Source: Bradyrhizobium niftali
Lineage (GTDB): Bacteria; Pseudomonadota; Alphaproteobacteria; Rhizobiales; Xanthobacteraceae
DNA length: 64,000 nucleotides
Direction of reading: 5' to 3'
Assembly (NCBI RefSeq): GCF_004571025.1
Contig: NZ_SPQT01000005.1
Location: 1 to 64,000, forward strand
The first letter of the stretch is position 1. The number at the start of each line of letters is the position of its first letter. A program made the translations under genes and the position numbers. The notes beneath the pieces are model-generated. The model saw nothing but the letters and a program-made list of their open reading frames with translations. It ran no database searches and was not told where the DNA came from. Below are positions 47,081 through 58,300 of this stretch, piece by piece.

Positions 47081-47382
47081 TTCTCGATCTCCCCTTGCTC
47101 ATTCACGCTGTAAGTGAACACATTCTGATTGTAGCGAATCTTCTTCACCGGCGGATTGACCGGACGAGGACTGGATCACCGATCACGACGACCCAGCCGC
47201 GGCCACGCGGGCCCGCCGTATAGGCAATCTATCGCCAATATTCCGCACCGGCGACGACGATCGTTGCGAGGCCCGGTCATGCACTTCCAAATTCCTGGTC
47301 GCACGAACAATTCTTGAACCTGAACTCCAGCAGAAGGTCACGAGACCTCCATCGTTCACAAGGGAACTATCAGGCACCTCGA
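47081..47382. other. Gap between the second giant gene and SLOG-Tae4
   Basis: Two short minus-strand frames exist (one from GTG 47148, KKIRYNQNVFTYSVNEQGEI, out of frame with SLOG-Tae4; one at 47183-47377). Neither is supported as a gene. No terminator-like hairpin was seen. Confidence 0.4.
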
Positions 47383-50300
47383 TCAGCTCGGCGCTAGAGA
47401 TTTATCTTCTTCAGGTTTCAGGAATTCGCTTTCGCTTTCCGGCAGATAAGTCTGTCCGTTGCGATCAGCCTTGATCACGAAGATGCAATTTCTTTTGAAA
47501 TCGGCGCTCGGCCTTACCAGGGTCCAGACGAAGGCGGCGTGGCGGCGCATCATGCCCTGCCGAAAGTCCCGCGCCGGGTCCACAAGGTCAACCCTCCACG
47601 GTAGCGGCGACTGGGCATGCAGCGGCACCGACAAGCGCGAAGCGCCTCCTTCTCCGGTGCGCAGAAGCGCCGCATAGAGAGCCGGTGGCGGCTCGATCAC
47701 GGGATCGTCGGTCAGCACGAAGCGAAGGCTGCACGAGGGGATCTCCCTCGGCGCAGTGGGAGTCGCCGGTGGCTTGGGCAGCAGGTCGACTGGAGCCGTT
47801 GCACTTGCGCTGACCGAGTTCCAAAGCAAGGCGGTGGCAACACCGTTCAGAGCCGTCTCCATCACCAAAATGTCCCCGGCCGACAACCGGGCGGGCGTGC
47901 CATCAGTTTCCGTGACGGCGGCAAGCGGTAGTTCGTAGACGTTGCCGAGCTTGATCTCGACCTGGTCCTTGGCGAAGCGCAACGGGCGTGACGGTTCGCC
48001 CTTTGGCTGCAGCTCGAGCCGCATCGAGGCAGCGGCCTCGTTTGGCTGCACCTTCATGAGATCGCCCCCCGAAGCCACTCCGTTCGCTTCGGCAACAGCC
48101 TGCGCGATATCGTCCATTGGCCGCTCGAAGCGAGCGTCGAGCATGAAGGTCACGGTGCCGCGACGGTTGAGCTGGCCGCGATCCGCCGTCAGGACGAGCT
48201 TGAGATCGCCGCGGCCGCTAGGCAAGAGCTGCCTGGCGGCATCGGTGAGTTCAAGCCTCCTGCCGTCGGCGGACGGCGGGCTCGCGAGATCGCGATCATA
48301 GGCAGGGTCGGCAAACAGCAAGGTTGCGGGTGTGAGCGGCAGGGCGCCGCGGATCGCGGTGACTGGATACAGCGACATGCGTAGCGTGATGGGCGCGCGG
48401 TCGGAGCCCTGCGCAAGTTCCGGCTGAGCTGGATCGGCGACCGTGAGTGGCAATGCGCCATCCTGCGTGACCACGCTGGTGTCGCGGGCCGACGAGGGAT
48501 GAACGGTCCACTGAATTTCCGCGGCTGGCAGTGGCCCAGGAACGGAAAAAGCCGCCGCGATGTCCGGATTCGCAACCTGCCGTGTCGCGCCTCTTGGAAT
48601 GAGGGTGACGGCGATCTCGGCGCGGAAGGTCTTCATTGGCACCGTAGCATGCGGCGTCCAGTCCTTCGTCGTCGTGAAACTTGCCTGCGCGAACGGAATG
48701 ATCGCTTTTCCAAGCCTTAACATGCCGCGCGTCTCGAGCTTACCGGCCACGCCCTTGATCAAGACCTGCCCGAGCAACTCGCGAGGCGGCGCCACAGGCG
48801 TTTCTTCCGAGACGACAATCAACCGGCACACCAGCCTGATGGTGCCGTCCCACAGATCGGAGGTGGTGCTCTTCCATTCGGGCGCGGCAACGATGCTGAT
48901 CGACCAGGCTCCGTACTTCTTCTTCGACCCGACACTGACACCCTCGACAATGTCGGCCGAGCCGATCACCGCCGTAAACGGAGTCGTGGGATCGACCGGC
49001 GATGACTCGATCCGCCGATCCTTCAGCGCGCTGCCGGTATTGGCCGGCAGGCGCGCCGGCCGCGGCGTCCTGAGCTGGCGCACGAAGGAGGAGCCGCCCT
49101 GCGCCGGCCGGCCAAACCGCGCATACATGGGATCGAACATGGCGATCGTGCCAAGGCCGCTGAGCAGGCGCGCGCGCCGTACGGTCATGATTCCGGCGCG
49201 CTCGCCGACGGACGCCGCACTCAGCTCCTGCGGAAGAAATGGCTGAACCTCGCGGCTGCGGCCCGCGGGCACGGCATCGTCGTTGCCGTTGCTGGCGCGG
49301 ATCGCTTGGAGCACGTCGCCGATGACCGGCAGCCGTACCAGCGGCGCCGCCGGCGTCAACCATCCGATCGGCGGCCCCCTGAGACCTTTCGTCTGGAGCT
49401 GCAGATAGAGCGGCACCTGCGTCTGCGAAAGCCAGACGAAATCGCGCTCGGTCTCTGTTGATGTCTCGGTCTCCGTCGCCGCGAGGCCGATCTTCGCGCC
49501 GGTATGAGCAGGAAGACGGACGCGCCGGGTCAGGCCCGCCAGGCCCGAACCCTTGTCTCCATGCTGATCCTTTTCGTAGTCGCGAATCGGCGTGCCCGCT
49601 CCTTCGGTCGGCGGAGCCAGCCAGCGGAGCGGCTCGGTCATGCCGGGGACCGCAACCGCGCCACGGCCGTGATCAGCAAAGGACGCGATCGAGCTTGCCG
49701 GGATTGGCGGCACATCGACGATCGCCGGCGGAAATGCATGCGGCGCATAGGTTGTCACGACGGCTGCGCCGGAAGCCGGAGCGGCGACGAATGCGACCCG
49801 CGGAATACTATCGCGCGCAACCGCGAGTCCATTCAACACGGGAATCGGGCTGGTATCGCTCTTTCCTGACAATGGCCCCGTCCAGTCGGCAACCGTCAAA
49901 TTCTCTCCTACCAGCGCGAAACGCGGCGAAAGTTTTTTCGGCGATGCCGGCAGGTCCGTGTCGCGCAGCACCATGGCCGTTGCCACCGACAGTGACGATT
50001 TCCCTTTGCCTTTGCGCAAGATCGAGGCGCCGGCGACGAGGGACAGCGCTCCGACCTGGGCCGGCAGCGATGCGTCTGCCAACCTGAAGATGCGCTCCAC
50101 CGTGATCGCGGAAGCGAGGAAGAATGGCGTGGTCGCAAGATCCGCCGCGCTGGTGAGATCGGCGTTGACGTAGCTCTGCTCGACCAGCACCGCGCCGGTG
50201 GGATCGTCCAAGCGGCTGCCATCGCTCGACGGCGGCAACGGCAAAGATCCCGCCAGTGCTGCGGCGCGCAAGGCGTCGAGCGAGGCATCGGCGGGCGACG

Positions 50301-53300
50301 GCGCCCCCGGCCTGGTCAGTGCCAGCAGCCGCGTGGCCGGGCCGTCGGTCCAGGACAATTCGAGACCCAGGCCGGGCACGATCTGCTTGATCTTGCCGGC
50401 ATCCAGGCCCGCCAGTACCGGCAGACGCAGCAGCGGGGTCGAGTCCGCGGCGCCCAACCGAAGCGCGCCGAGGAAACCACCCAACACCATCAAGCCCTCG
50501 GCAGGCTCCTTCCAGAATGCTTTGCGAAAGGCCGCACCGAGCGTGCCCTGCAGCACGGTGGCGACCGCGCCGAGGCCTGGCCTGTGCATGCCGGGCTCCC
50601 TGTCGGGAAGGACATACTCGCTCTTCACGATCTTGCCCCGGTAGCGCGCGGCGAATGTCGTGGAGTCCTTGGCAAAGTCACCGTCATTCGCCGGGGCCGC
50701 CGGAATCATCGCTTTCGGATACCCGATCGCTATGGTCTCGGCCCCGGTCCAACTCAATGTCTTGCCGCCGCGACTGAGCTCGTGGCGCGCGGTGACCAAC
50801 GTGGTCCAGCAGGCGGTGGGGGATTTCTCGGCAATCGCGGCCGCCAGAGCGAGGTCGAGCCGATGATCCAGGAATGTCCAGGTGACGACGTGTGATGCGT
50901 CGACCGCCGCTCCCGGCCTGACGGTGATCCGCCCGTTGTTCTGCTTTGGATCGCCCGGCAGCGGAATGGTCGGCGGCGTCGATCCCCAGCCGATCGACGG
51001 CCAGTTGACGGCATTCTTTGCGGTGACCTTGCCTGTCACCGCTGCCGTGCCCTTCCAGTCCGCTCCGGAGCCCGCACTCGAGAGGCTGAATTGCAGCCTG
51101 GCACCCTTGGCATCGATCGCCTTGCCCAGCGTGACGGACGGCTCCTGCGCGACGCCTTCGCCTTCGCAATATCCAAATACGAGATCGCCCGTGCCTGACG
51201 TCGCGCCCTTGCGCAACCGCGCAACGAGGCCGAGCGATGCTTTCCATGACGTGGCAATCCGGGTCTCGGGTATCGCCATCACCAGAGCGCCGTCACCCTC
51301 GATGATGGATCCCGCCGCAAGCGTAACGCTCTGTCCGAAGAAAGAGACTTGGCCGGCGCCCTCGTTGTCCAGCTCAATGCCGAATGAGCCCGTCGGAGAT
51401 GTTGGCTCCTCGCCGCGCGGCACGATCTCGATCTGGTAGGTCAGTGCGAGCGACGCCGGCCTCTGGATCAGGCGGGGCGGAGCGGTTGGCCGAAGCCGCA
51501 AGCCCGCCTCGAGCAACGCCTTGGTCACCCGCAGCCGCCCTTGTCCCGGCGCCGGATGGCTCTCCTGCACGGCTGCAGTGAAGCGCACGGTTTCGCCCCA
51601 CAGACCGTCCTGGGTATCCTCCGCAAACACCACCGAGGCCGAGTCGAATGTGATGCCGACGCCCGCAACGTCCACGGAAAAGCCGGCGACCGCGAGATCG
51701 AAGACGAAGCTCTCGGTCGGCTTGATCTTGGCGTTAACGACAACCTGCCGCCGCGGATTCCGCTTGTCGGCAACGTTGAACGAAAACTGCAGCAGCTGAT
51801 CGCTGAAGCTCGCGCGAGTGCATTGCCCTTGATCGTCAAAGGTCAGGCTGAGCGTCACCAGGTTGAGACCGGTCTTCGGCAGACCCACCTGTTCGCCAAG
51901 GGTCAGCCGGCACGATATCGAAGCCGAGGAAACTTTGTCGTTCTTCAGAGAAAGCGCCGTGAGCCGGAGCGGCTCCAGCCAGAAGCCAAAAAACGGAATC
52001 TGGCTGCGGCCAAGCCGGAAAGCCAGCTCCGCATCGAGCGGGTTGGCGGGCACCAGCCGCCATTCGAATCCGGCGCCAGCCAGCTTCTGCTCGTTATTCC
52101 AGATGTCGAAGGCGATCTCGCCTCCGGCGTCGAGCAACGCCTTGTTGTCCTCGAACAGCACGTCCTTGAACCAGAACCGGAAGCTCCGCGCGATGCCGTT
52201 CGCCGTTAAGCCGATCGACACGGGCGTCAATAGCGAGACCAGGCGCCGAACTTTCCTATCCGGCAGCATCACCGGTCGAGACAGGAGACCAACGGGAGTC
52301 TCCGCGGGAGGCTTGATTCCGGTGAGGCGATTGTCGAGATCGAAATAGTCGTCACCGCCGGCCGGGTCTCTGAAAGTGGCCGGACTGAACCCCAGCACTT
52401 CGAGGGGGCCGCCATTGTTCTGTAAGATCCGGGTCGTCAGGTTCGGCGTGAATTTTCCGTCGAATCCTCTGAGCACGTCGTTTCCGGACAACGCGCCGCC
52501 GTTGTCGATCGACAGACTGCCATAGGGCAGCTCGCCGCCAACGACCTTGGTGCCGACTTGAATGGGGACACCGCCCCAGGTCAGACCTTTGACAAGCGTC
52601 TTCACATCGACCTTCGCGTGGTCGGCATCGACATCGACCGGCCTGAACGGCATCATATAGCTGTCGGCGACACGCGAATTCTGGTGCTTGCGCTCCTGGT
52701 CGCTCCAGAACTCGGCGAGAAGCGGCCAATCGAGCGCAGTGGCTGCCGGCCGCGGCGGCGGTGTTTCGCGCTCCTCCTTGCTTGCAGGCCCTCCCGGTTG
52801 CGGAGGCAACGGCGCAGTCGCAAAAGCTTCGTCGAGCGCGGGCAGATCGAAGCGGAGCGAGGCGTGATACGGAACGGGGTTGTGAAGGCCTGCATCCGGA
52901 AGCGGCCGCAGCTCGACCCCCGGCAGACCGAGCGCCGCGAAAGCAATGCCTCGATCCGGACTACCAGTCTCGTCAGCGCCGGGATCTGTGGGCCAGGAAC
53001 TGATGAGCTTGTAGCGCAAGGGGGCGTCGACCAGCTCGGCAAAAGGATTGTCTTTGACCACGCGAAGCGTTGCGAGCCTCAGCCATTCCTCTCCCGCGGC
53101 CTTGGTCTCAAGGGCGAACGGGATCAGATCGCGACTCTCGAGCGGTCTCACCCCACCTGCCGCAGCGCGCGTCATCGGCATCGCGGCCGCAAGCGGAATG
53201 GTGTGGTGACGTCGCCAGACAACCGGAGACCAAGGCGGCACCGCTTTGGCGACGAAGGCAGCCTCCAGGGCGCCCGCTACCGTCTTGCCGTCGACGACGG

Positions 53301-55323
53301 TGACAGCCGCCTGCAAGGCGGCCCGCCCCTCCTTCGGCCTGAGCAGCTCTTCGATCCAGCGGTTTCCTTTGCCTTTGACCTTGAAATCGATGGCCAGATC
53401 GACTTGCTCCACCTCCATCGGGTTCGACTGGGGCTTGTCGTCAACCCGCGTGGCGGTGATCGCGAGCGTGGACACATTGACCCGAAGGAGATCCTGGGCG
53501 CCGCTCTCGAACGCGAGGTCGATGAAGGAGCCCGGTCCTGCGCCAAGCCGCGGCAGCGCCTCGAACGCGTCCGGTCGGTCCGCCGATAGCCAGACCAGCC
53601 CGCGTGCGGAGAGACTGAAATCGTCGATCCAGATGTCGGCTTTGGCCAGAAGTGCCGCTGCAGGCGCACCAGGGTGCGGATCGGGATCGTTGGCCGGTTC
53701 TACTTCGACGATACCGTAAAGGGCGGCGGGTTTTGCGACTGTCACTGCCCAGGGAGTTTGAGACCCGGGACCGAATTCGCCTCCGGTTGAAAGCACCCTC
53801 GGGGGTAAGCCGAGGCGCTTTAGGCGGAGGAAGCCGTCACCGAACATCGACGTCTTCTGCTTCTCCGGCGCGCTCACCGTGAGGTTCAGGTCCTGGTTGG
53901 TGTCGCGCGGGCCGAGATTGGGCACCGGCATTTGCAGCCAGCCGTCAGCCAGCGGCACGAACGCAGGAAGCAGCGGTCGAGCGAAGGCTGCTCCCGCCGG
54001 CGAACCGGCTTCGACCGGCGGCACAGGGGGCGGGTGCTCAAGACCGTAAGCAGCGCGCAAATTGGTGGCAAGCTGGTCAACATGAATACCAAGCGGTTGC
54101 AACGTTCCGAACGTTGCCGCGATTGACTTCGGCAGGCAGGCGACCTTCAGGGCAGACGGCGCCGTGGCCGTGGCCGGCTGGCCGAACTTGAATGTCACCT
54201 TGCCGGCGCTTTCGGTGGCTACGACCCAGCCAGTCGCGAGCGGCGCGACGCCGTCGATGTCGCCATTCTCACTGGGACTGACCATTTCGACGCGCAGCGC
54301 GCGTTGGGGTACTTCCAGCGCGCCGAGCGCACTGGGAACGCCGTTCTGCATCGTCACGGACCAGCGGAAGCCGGGGATGCTGCCGTCGTGCGCGGCAGCG
54401 AATTTCAGTCCCAGCAGATAGTCCTCGCGATTTTCGCGAACGGCCGGCGTGATCCTCGTCCAAGCGTCACGCCATTCTTTTTCCGTTCCAGCGGCGGCCG
54501 AGATCAGGTTCAGGAAAAACCTGCCGTCTTCGTCCGCGGAGAGGAGCACTCTGCCACGTAACACGTGCCCGCTCGAACCGGGAAAAACGTTGAAGCGCGC
54601 GTCGAACTCGATGCCGTCAGGCACCAGCCAGATACGGGCCCAGGCCGCGTTGCCTTCCTTCGTCGATTCGATGCCGAGTTTCGTAAGCCAGGCCAGTCCG
54701 TCTGTAGGATGGCCACTAGCCTCTACGACTGCGCGCAAGCCGACACGCCCGGCCACGAGCCGCAGCGGCGGCATCGGAATGTCCTTGGAATCATCGCTGG
54801 GCGGCGGCCACTGCCGATCGTCGACCGGCAGCGGCTCGACAACGGTGCGTACGAACGGCGCCTTGCGCGGATCGACGCCAGTCGATGGCTCGTCCGCTTC
54901 AGCGAAGGTCTGGAGCACAGCCCCTTTCCGCGCCCGCACCTCGATGCGCGAGGTCTGGGAGAAGGAAAAGATCAGGCGATCGGCATCGCCGGCACGTTCT
55001 GCGTAAGCGGGGTTGGTGGCGCCGACCAGCAGATGGAGGTCAATCAGGCGCGGCCGCCGCCACGGAGGACCGCCAGCGCCCCCGGGGCGAGGCTGGTCGG
55101 CGGTGAGCAGACGAAGCGGATAGACATGATCCGCATTGACGCCGCTCGGCTTGTTGAACTCGTCGAATGTATTCTTCCGCCCGAAATAGGGTGCAGTGGC
55201 CGACAACACCCAGAAAAACCGCGCGTCACGTTGGGTCGTCTGCGCGGAATGTCGCCCGGCGTTGCCCGCCAACGTAACCTGGCGGAGCTGCGGCTGATCG
55301 CCGTCGATGATCAGGTCGGCCAT
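47383..55323 (-). CDS. Giant protein of unknown function, 2646 residues
   Basis: The start MADLIIDGDQPQLRQVTLAG lies 2 bp after the stop of the upstream giant gene; an upstream ATG at 55353 would overlap that gene. The protein is GC-rich, almost free of cysteine, and has no signal peptide or membrane segment. It appears built of beta-rich modules (for example LRVEMVSPSENGDIDG, FWFKDVLFEDNKALLDAGGE, YGAWSISIVAAPEWKSTT) joined by Pro/Ala-rich linkers. No catalytic motif is recognised. It ends in a short acidic tail (ESEFLKPEEDKSLAPS). It most likely works together with the upstream giant, given the tight coupling. A scaffold or structural role is a guess. Confidence 0.85.
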   Translation of the reverse strand: MADLIIDGDQPQLRQVTLAGNAGRHSAQTTQRDARFFWVLSATAPYFGRKNTFDEFNKPSGVNADHVYPLRLLTADQPRPGGAGGPPWRRPRLIDLHLLVGATNPAYAERAGDADRLIFSFSQTSRIEVRARKGAVLQTFAEADEPSTGVDPRKAPFVRTVVEPLPVDDRQWPPPSDDSKDIPMPPLRLVAGRVGLRAVVEASGHPTDGLAWLTKLGIESTKEGNAAWARIWLVPDGIEFDARFNVFPGSSGHVLRGRVLLSADEDGRFFLNLISAAAGTEKEWRDAWTRITPAVRENREDYLLGLKFAAAHDGSIPGFRWSVTMQNGVPSALGALEVPQRALRVEMVSPSENGDIDGVAPLATGWVVATESAGKVTFKFGQPATATAPSALKVACLPKSIAATFGTLQPLGIHVDQLATNLRAAYGLEHPPPVPPVEAGSPAGAAFARPLLPAFVPLADGWLQMPVPNLGPRDTNQDLNLTVSAPEKQKTSMFGDGFLRLKRLGLPPRVLSTGGEFGPGSQTPWAVTVAKPAALYGIVEVEPANDPDPHPGAPAAALLAKADIWIDDFSLSARGLVWLSADRPDAFEALPRLGAGPGSFIDLAFESGAQDLLRVNVSTLAITATRVDDKPQSNPMEVEQVDLAIDFKVKGKGNRWIEELLRPKEGRAALQAAVTVVDGKTVAGALEAAFVAKAVPPWSPVVWRRHHTIPLAAAMPMTRAAAGGVRPLESRDLIPFALETKAAGEEWLRLATLRVVKDNPFAELVDAPLRYKLISSWPTDPGADETGSPDRGIAFAALGLPGVELRPLPDAGLHNPVPYHASLRFDLPALDEAFATAPLPPQPGGPASKEERETPPPRPAATALDWPLLAEFWSDQERKHQNSRVADSYMMPFRPVDVDADHAKVDVKTLVKGLTWGGVPIQVGTKVVGGELPYGSLSIDNGGALSGNDVLRGFDGKFTPNLTTRILQNNGGPLEVLGFSPATFRDPAGGDDYFDLDNRLTGIKPPAETPVGLLSRPVMLPDRKVRRLVSLLTPVSIGLTANGIARSFRFWFKDVLFEDNKALLDAGGEIAFDIWNNEQKLAGAGFEWRLVPANPLDAELAFRLGRSQIPFFGFWLEPLRLTALSLKNDKVSSASISCRLTLGEQVGLPKTGLNLVTLSLTFDDQGQCTRASFSDQLLQFSFNVADKRNPRRQVVVNAKIKPTESFVFDLAVAGFSVDVAGVGITFDSASVVFAEDTQDGLWGETVRFTAAVQESHPAPGQGRLRVTKALLEAGLRLRPTAPPRLIQRPASLALTYQIEIVPRGEEPTSPTGSFGIELDNEGAGQVSFFGQSVTLAAGSIIEGDGALVMAIPETRIATSWKASLGLVARLRKGATSGTGDLVFGYCEGEGVAQEPSVTLGKAIDAKGARLQFSLSSAGSGADWKGTAAVTGKVTAKNAVNWPSIGWGSTPPTIPLPGDPKQNNGRITVRPGAAVDASHVVTWTFLDHRLDLALAAAIAEKSPTACWTTLVTARHELSRGGKTLSWTGAETIAIGYPKAMIPAAPANDGDFAKDSTTFAARYRGKIVKSEYVLPDREPGMHRPGLGAVATVLQGTLGAAFRKAFWKEPAEGLMVLGGFLGALRLGAADSTPLLRLPVLAGLDAGKIKQIVPGLGLELSWTDGPATRLLALTRPGAPSPADASLDALRAAALAGSLPLPPSSDGSRLDDPTGAVLVEQSYVNADLTSAADLATTPFFLASAITVERIFRLADASLPAQVGALSLVAGASILRKGKGKSSLSVATAMVLRDTDLPASPKKLSPRFALVGENLTVADWTGPLSGKSDTSPIPVLNGLAVARDSIPRVAFVAAPASGAAVVTTYAPHAFPPAIVDVPPIPASSIASFADHGRGAVAVPGMTEPLRWLAPPTEGAGTPIRDYEKDQHGDKGSGLAGLTRRVRLPAHTGAKIGLAATETETSTETERDFVWLSQTQVPLYLQLQTKGLRGPPIGWLTPAAPLVRLPVIGDVLQAIRASNGNDDAVPAGRSREVQPFLPQELSAASVGERAGIMTVRRARLLSGLGTIAMFDPMYARFGRPAQGGSSFVRQLRTPRPARLPANTGSALKDRRIESSPVDPTTPFTAVIGSADIVEGVSVGSKKKYGAWSISIVAAPEWKSTTSDLWDGTIRLVCRLIVVSEETPVAPPRELLGQVLIKGVAGKLETRGMLRLGKAIIPFAQASFTTTKDWTPHATVPMKTFRAEIAVTLIPRGATRQVANPDIAAAFSVPGPLPAAEIQWTVHPSSARDTSVVTQDGALPLTVADPAQPELAQGSDRAPITLRMSLYPVTAIRGALPLTPATLLFADPAYDRDLASPPSADGRRLELTDAARQLLPSGRGDLKLVLTADRGQLNRRGTVTFMLDARFERPMDDIAQAVAEANGVASGGDLMKVQPNEAAASMRLELQPKGEPSRPLRFAKDQVEIKLGNVYELPLAAVTETDGTPARLSAGDILVMETALNGVATALLWNSVSASATAPVDLLPKPPATPTAPREIPSCSLRFVLTDDPVIEPPPALYAALLRTGEGGASRLSVPLHAQSPLPWRVDLVDPARDFRQGMMRRHAAFVWTLVRPSADFKRNCIFVIKADRNGQTYLPESESEFLKPEEDKSLAPS

Positions 55324-55325
55324 GA

Positions 55326-58300
55326 CTAAGCCTCGCTCGCAAAGGCAGCCCACTCAGGCGGCGCAACGTCGGTCTCGATCTCGCCGATTGCCTTCCAGTC
55401 GTGCGCGGGGCCTTGGCTTCCCGCCTTTTGCTTCGACATGTCGATCGCGTTTCGCCGGTCTACGGCGCGGATCTTGAACTCCTCCGCCGCACCAAACAGC
55501 CGCTCGCGGCAGAGCCGCCACAACACGCCGCCCTTCTTGCCGAACGGGTGCTGATCGAGCGCCAGCACCCCATCAGCCTCAGTCTGTGTCGGCAGGTCAG
55601 AGACAGTCAATATTTCCGCGCCGGTGCGTTCGATCACAAGCGTCAGCGGCAGCGTCGTATTGATCGGGGGCAGGACAGCGTCGTCAGCCGCGGATGTCAG
55701 CAACGCCAGCACCCGGTAGCGTTCGCCGCTCAACAATGCGAGATCGGGCAGCGCAGGGCCGGCGAGCGCGTCCGCTTCGGCTTTCAAATTGCCGGCCATG
55801 TCCTTCAAAGCTTCGGCGAGACGTTCGTTATCGTCCGACGCGTCAAGGGTGTCGGCGGCAGCGACAAGAGCATCACTGGCATCGGCGAAGCGCTTCTTGA
55901 CGGCGGCAATGTCGGGCAATCCCTCGAAGTCGAGTTTAAGAATCAATCGTCGCTCGGCGCGTAGCAGCGCAAATTCATTCGCCTTGTCGTTGAAATCCTT
56001 GCGAATCGGATCCTGTTTCGAACTGTCTGGATCCTTTGGTACGTAGCGCGCCGTTTGCTCCTGGATCAGACCGTCCGCGCGCGGCACCAGCGAGAAGGCC
56101 AGATGGAATTGCCGGCCGAATTTCGCCGGCCCGGGTCCGAACGCTTTATCGATCTCGTTTGTCGCGACCGCGGGCCATCCAGCGGCATGTTTTGTGTCTG
56201 CCGCTTGCGGCTCGAACCGAGGCCCACGGCAGCGCACGACAATCGGAACTGGCGGCGCCTGATCGTCGGCCTGCGTATCGGGCCGCGCCACCAATTGCAC
56301 CACCGCGTCTTCTTCTTCGAGAACAGTCTTTTCGGTTGCTGTACCCGACGTGCCCTCGCCATGGCGCAGCAAGGCGTAAGTCACGTTCGGGTCCGGCCAC
56401 CACACGACATCTCTGCGGGCCATGTGGTCGTCCGGATCGGTCGCGATCCATGGCCACGCTTCCTCCACCGTCAGGTCGGCGTGCGAAATGAGGCGCACGC
56501 CTTCGACCTGGATGGTGGATTTCTTGCCGTGGCCATCGCGCACAATCTCGATAGCAGGGTTACCAAGCAACTTCTCGACCTCACGGCCCTTGAGTTGCTG
56601 TCGCGGCGTCTCATCCTGCACGGCAGATACGACGTTGGAGACGACGAGGCCGGCGCGTGCGACGGCGAGTGCCGTGACCCGATAGTGGGGCGGCAATTGA
56701 TCGATGCGCCAGATGTCGGCGCCCTTCCAGAGCGACGGATAGCGGTCCGCGACTTCGCCAAGCGTCTTGCCGTCGATGTCGTTGTCGCCCAGCGGCCGCT
56801 TCAGAGGACCGACCAGTCGCTTGGGATAGAGTTGGACGTCCTCAGGCCACGTGTCGTCGGCCCTGGCCTGCCTGAGCCGATCCGGCCAGTCCCGGTCGCG
56901 ATATTCGCGTGCAAAGGTCAAGGCCGTTCCTTCGGTGCCCAGCCGGGCAAACAACGAACGATTGGAGAAGGCGAGCGCCTCCTCGCCGTGGCGGGCGACA
57001 ACCAGCTCCCAGATCTCCCCGGAGCTGCCGTCGTCCTTCCTTCCCGTGAGCCGCGAGCCCAGGATGACCGGCGGCTCGATCCTCTCGGTGCGCGGCGATA
57101 CGGCGACCGCGTAACCGATCGGCTTCTTGAACCTGTTGGCGTCGTCCTTGTTGCCTTCGAGGAGGCCGCGCGTCACCAGCCGCTCGCTGTCCTCCTGGTC
57201 GTCGCCATAGTAACCGGCGCCGAGCGCAAGGTTCTGATAGCGCGGCGTCGGCCGCACCGCATAAGCGCGCGCATGGGCCCAGCGATCGGCATGGAGGAAC
57301 GACAATGTCAGCATGCCGTCGGAATCGGCGGCCAGATGCCACGGCTGCGCCTTGACTGGCGCAGCGAGCCCATAGGGAAGCTCAGGCGCCTCGACGGCCA
57401 CCGCGCCATGATCGAGGAAGCGCTGCGACCAACCTAGATAGGCGCCCATTACCTGCTGGTAGTCGTCGTAGGTCGGCTGCACCAGCCGCCCATCGGAACT
57501 CTTCGCCGGCCAGGCAAAGTCGGGGAGCGCCGCCCCCAGATTTCGCCGAAGCGAAGCGAACGCCGCCATGCTCGCTGTCGTCGATTTCGGCGTCCCCGGT
57601 TCGATATTGTCCGGCCGGCTCGCCTCCGCCACTGCCATGACCGACCAGATGTCGGCCTTGATCTCTCCGAACAGCTCGAACGGCGAGCGGCGCGTCACCC
57701 TTTCGGAAACGGCGGCGGGTGACTTCAGTTCGACCAGACCCGGCACGTCGTCATGTTCATCCGCGAAGGGCTTGGCGGGAAAATCAACGGGGTCATCCGC
57801 TGGCGGATCGAAGTCCTTTCTCTCATCGATGATGAATTGCCTCAGATCCTTGAAGAGGACGAACGTCTGCTTCCTGTCGACCGCTTTGTCGCCTGTCGCC
57901 GTCGTGATGACAATGCGCGCCCTCACTGTGAGGGCTGTGGCAAGATCGATCGTCTCGTCCGCCGCCACGCGGAAGAACAGGCTGAGACCGGGATCGAGCT
58001 TGGTCGAAAGCACCCGCCCCTTCGGCCAGGCGGTGGTCTGCAGGCTCGCGGGCGCCGATTCCATCTGGCCTGGCGTCCCCGCTGGCGCCGTCTCCGGTGG
58101 CCTCACCTCGACAATCCTGCCGTCGGCTACGCGCAGCACCTCGAATGTGGGCTTGCCGATTTGATTTTCGAAGCACAGTTCGTAGCCGGCAATGCTGATG
58201 GTCTTCCAGATCTTGGAGTTGGACTTTGGATTGCCAGCCGCGATTTGCGCCGATGGCCAATTCCCCTTGGACCACCCCATCCCGAGCAGATAGTACTTCC

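Noticed and set aside
46966..47148. Short frame opening KKIRYNQNVFTYSVNEQGEI just before SLOG-Tae4
   Set aside because: Its second half is merely the SLOG-Tae4 gene read in another frame, and the first half alone is too short to call.
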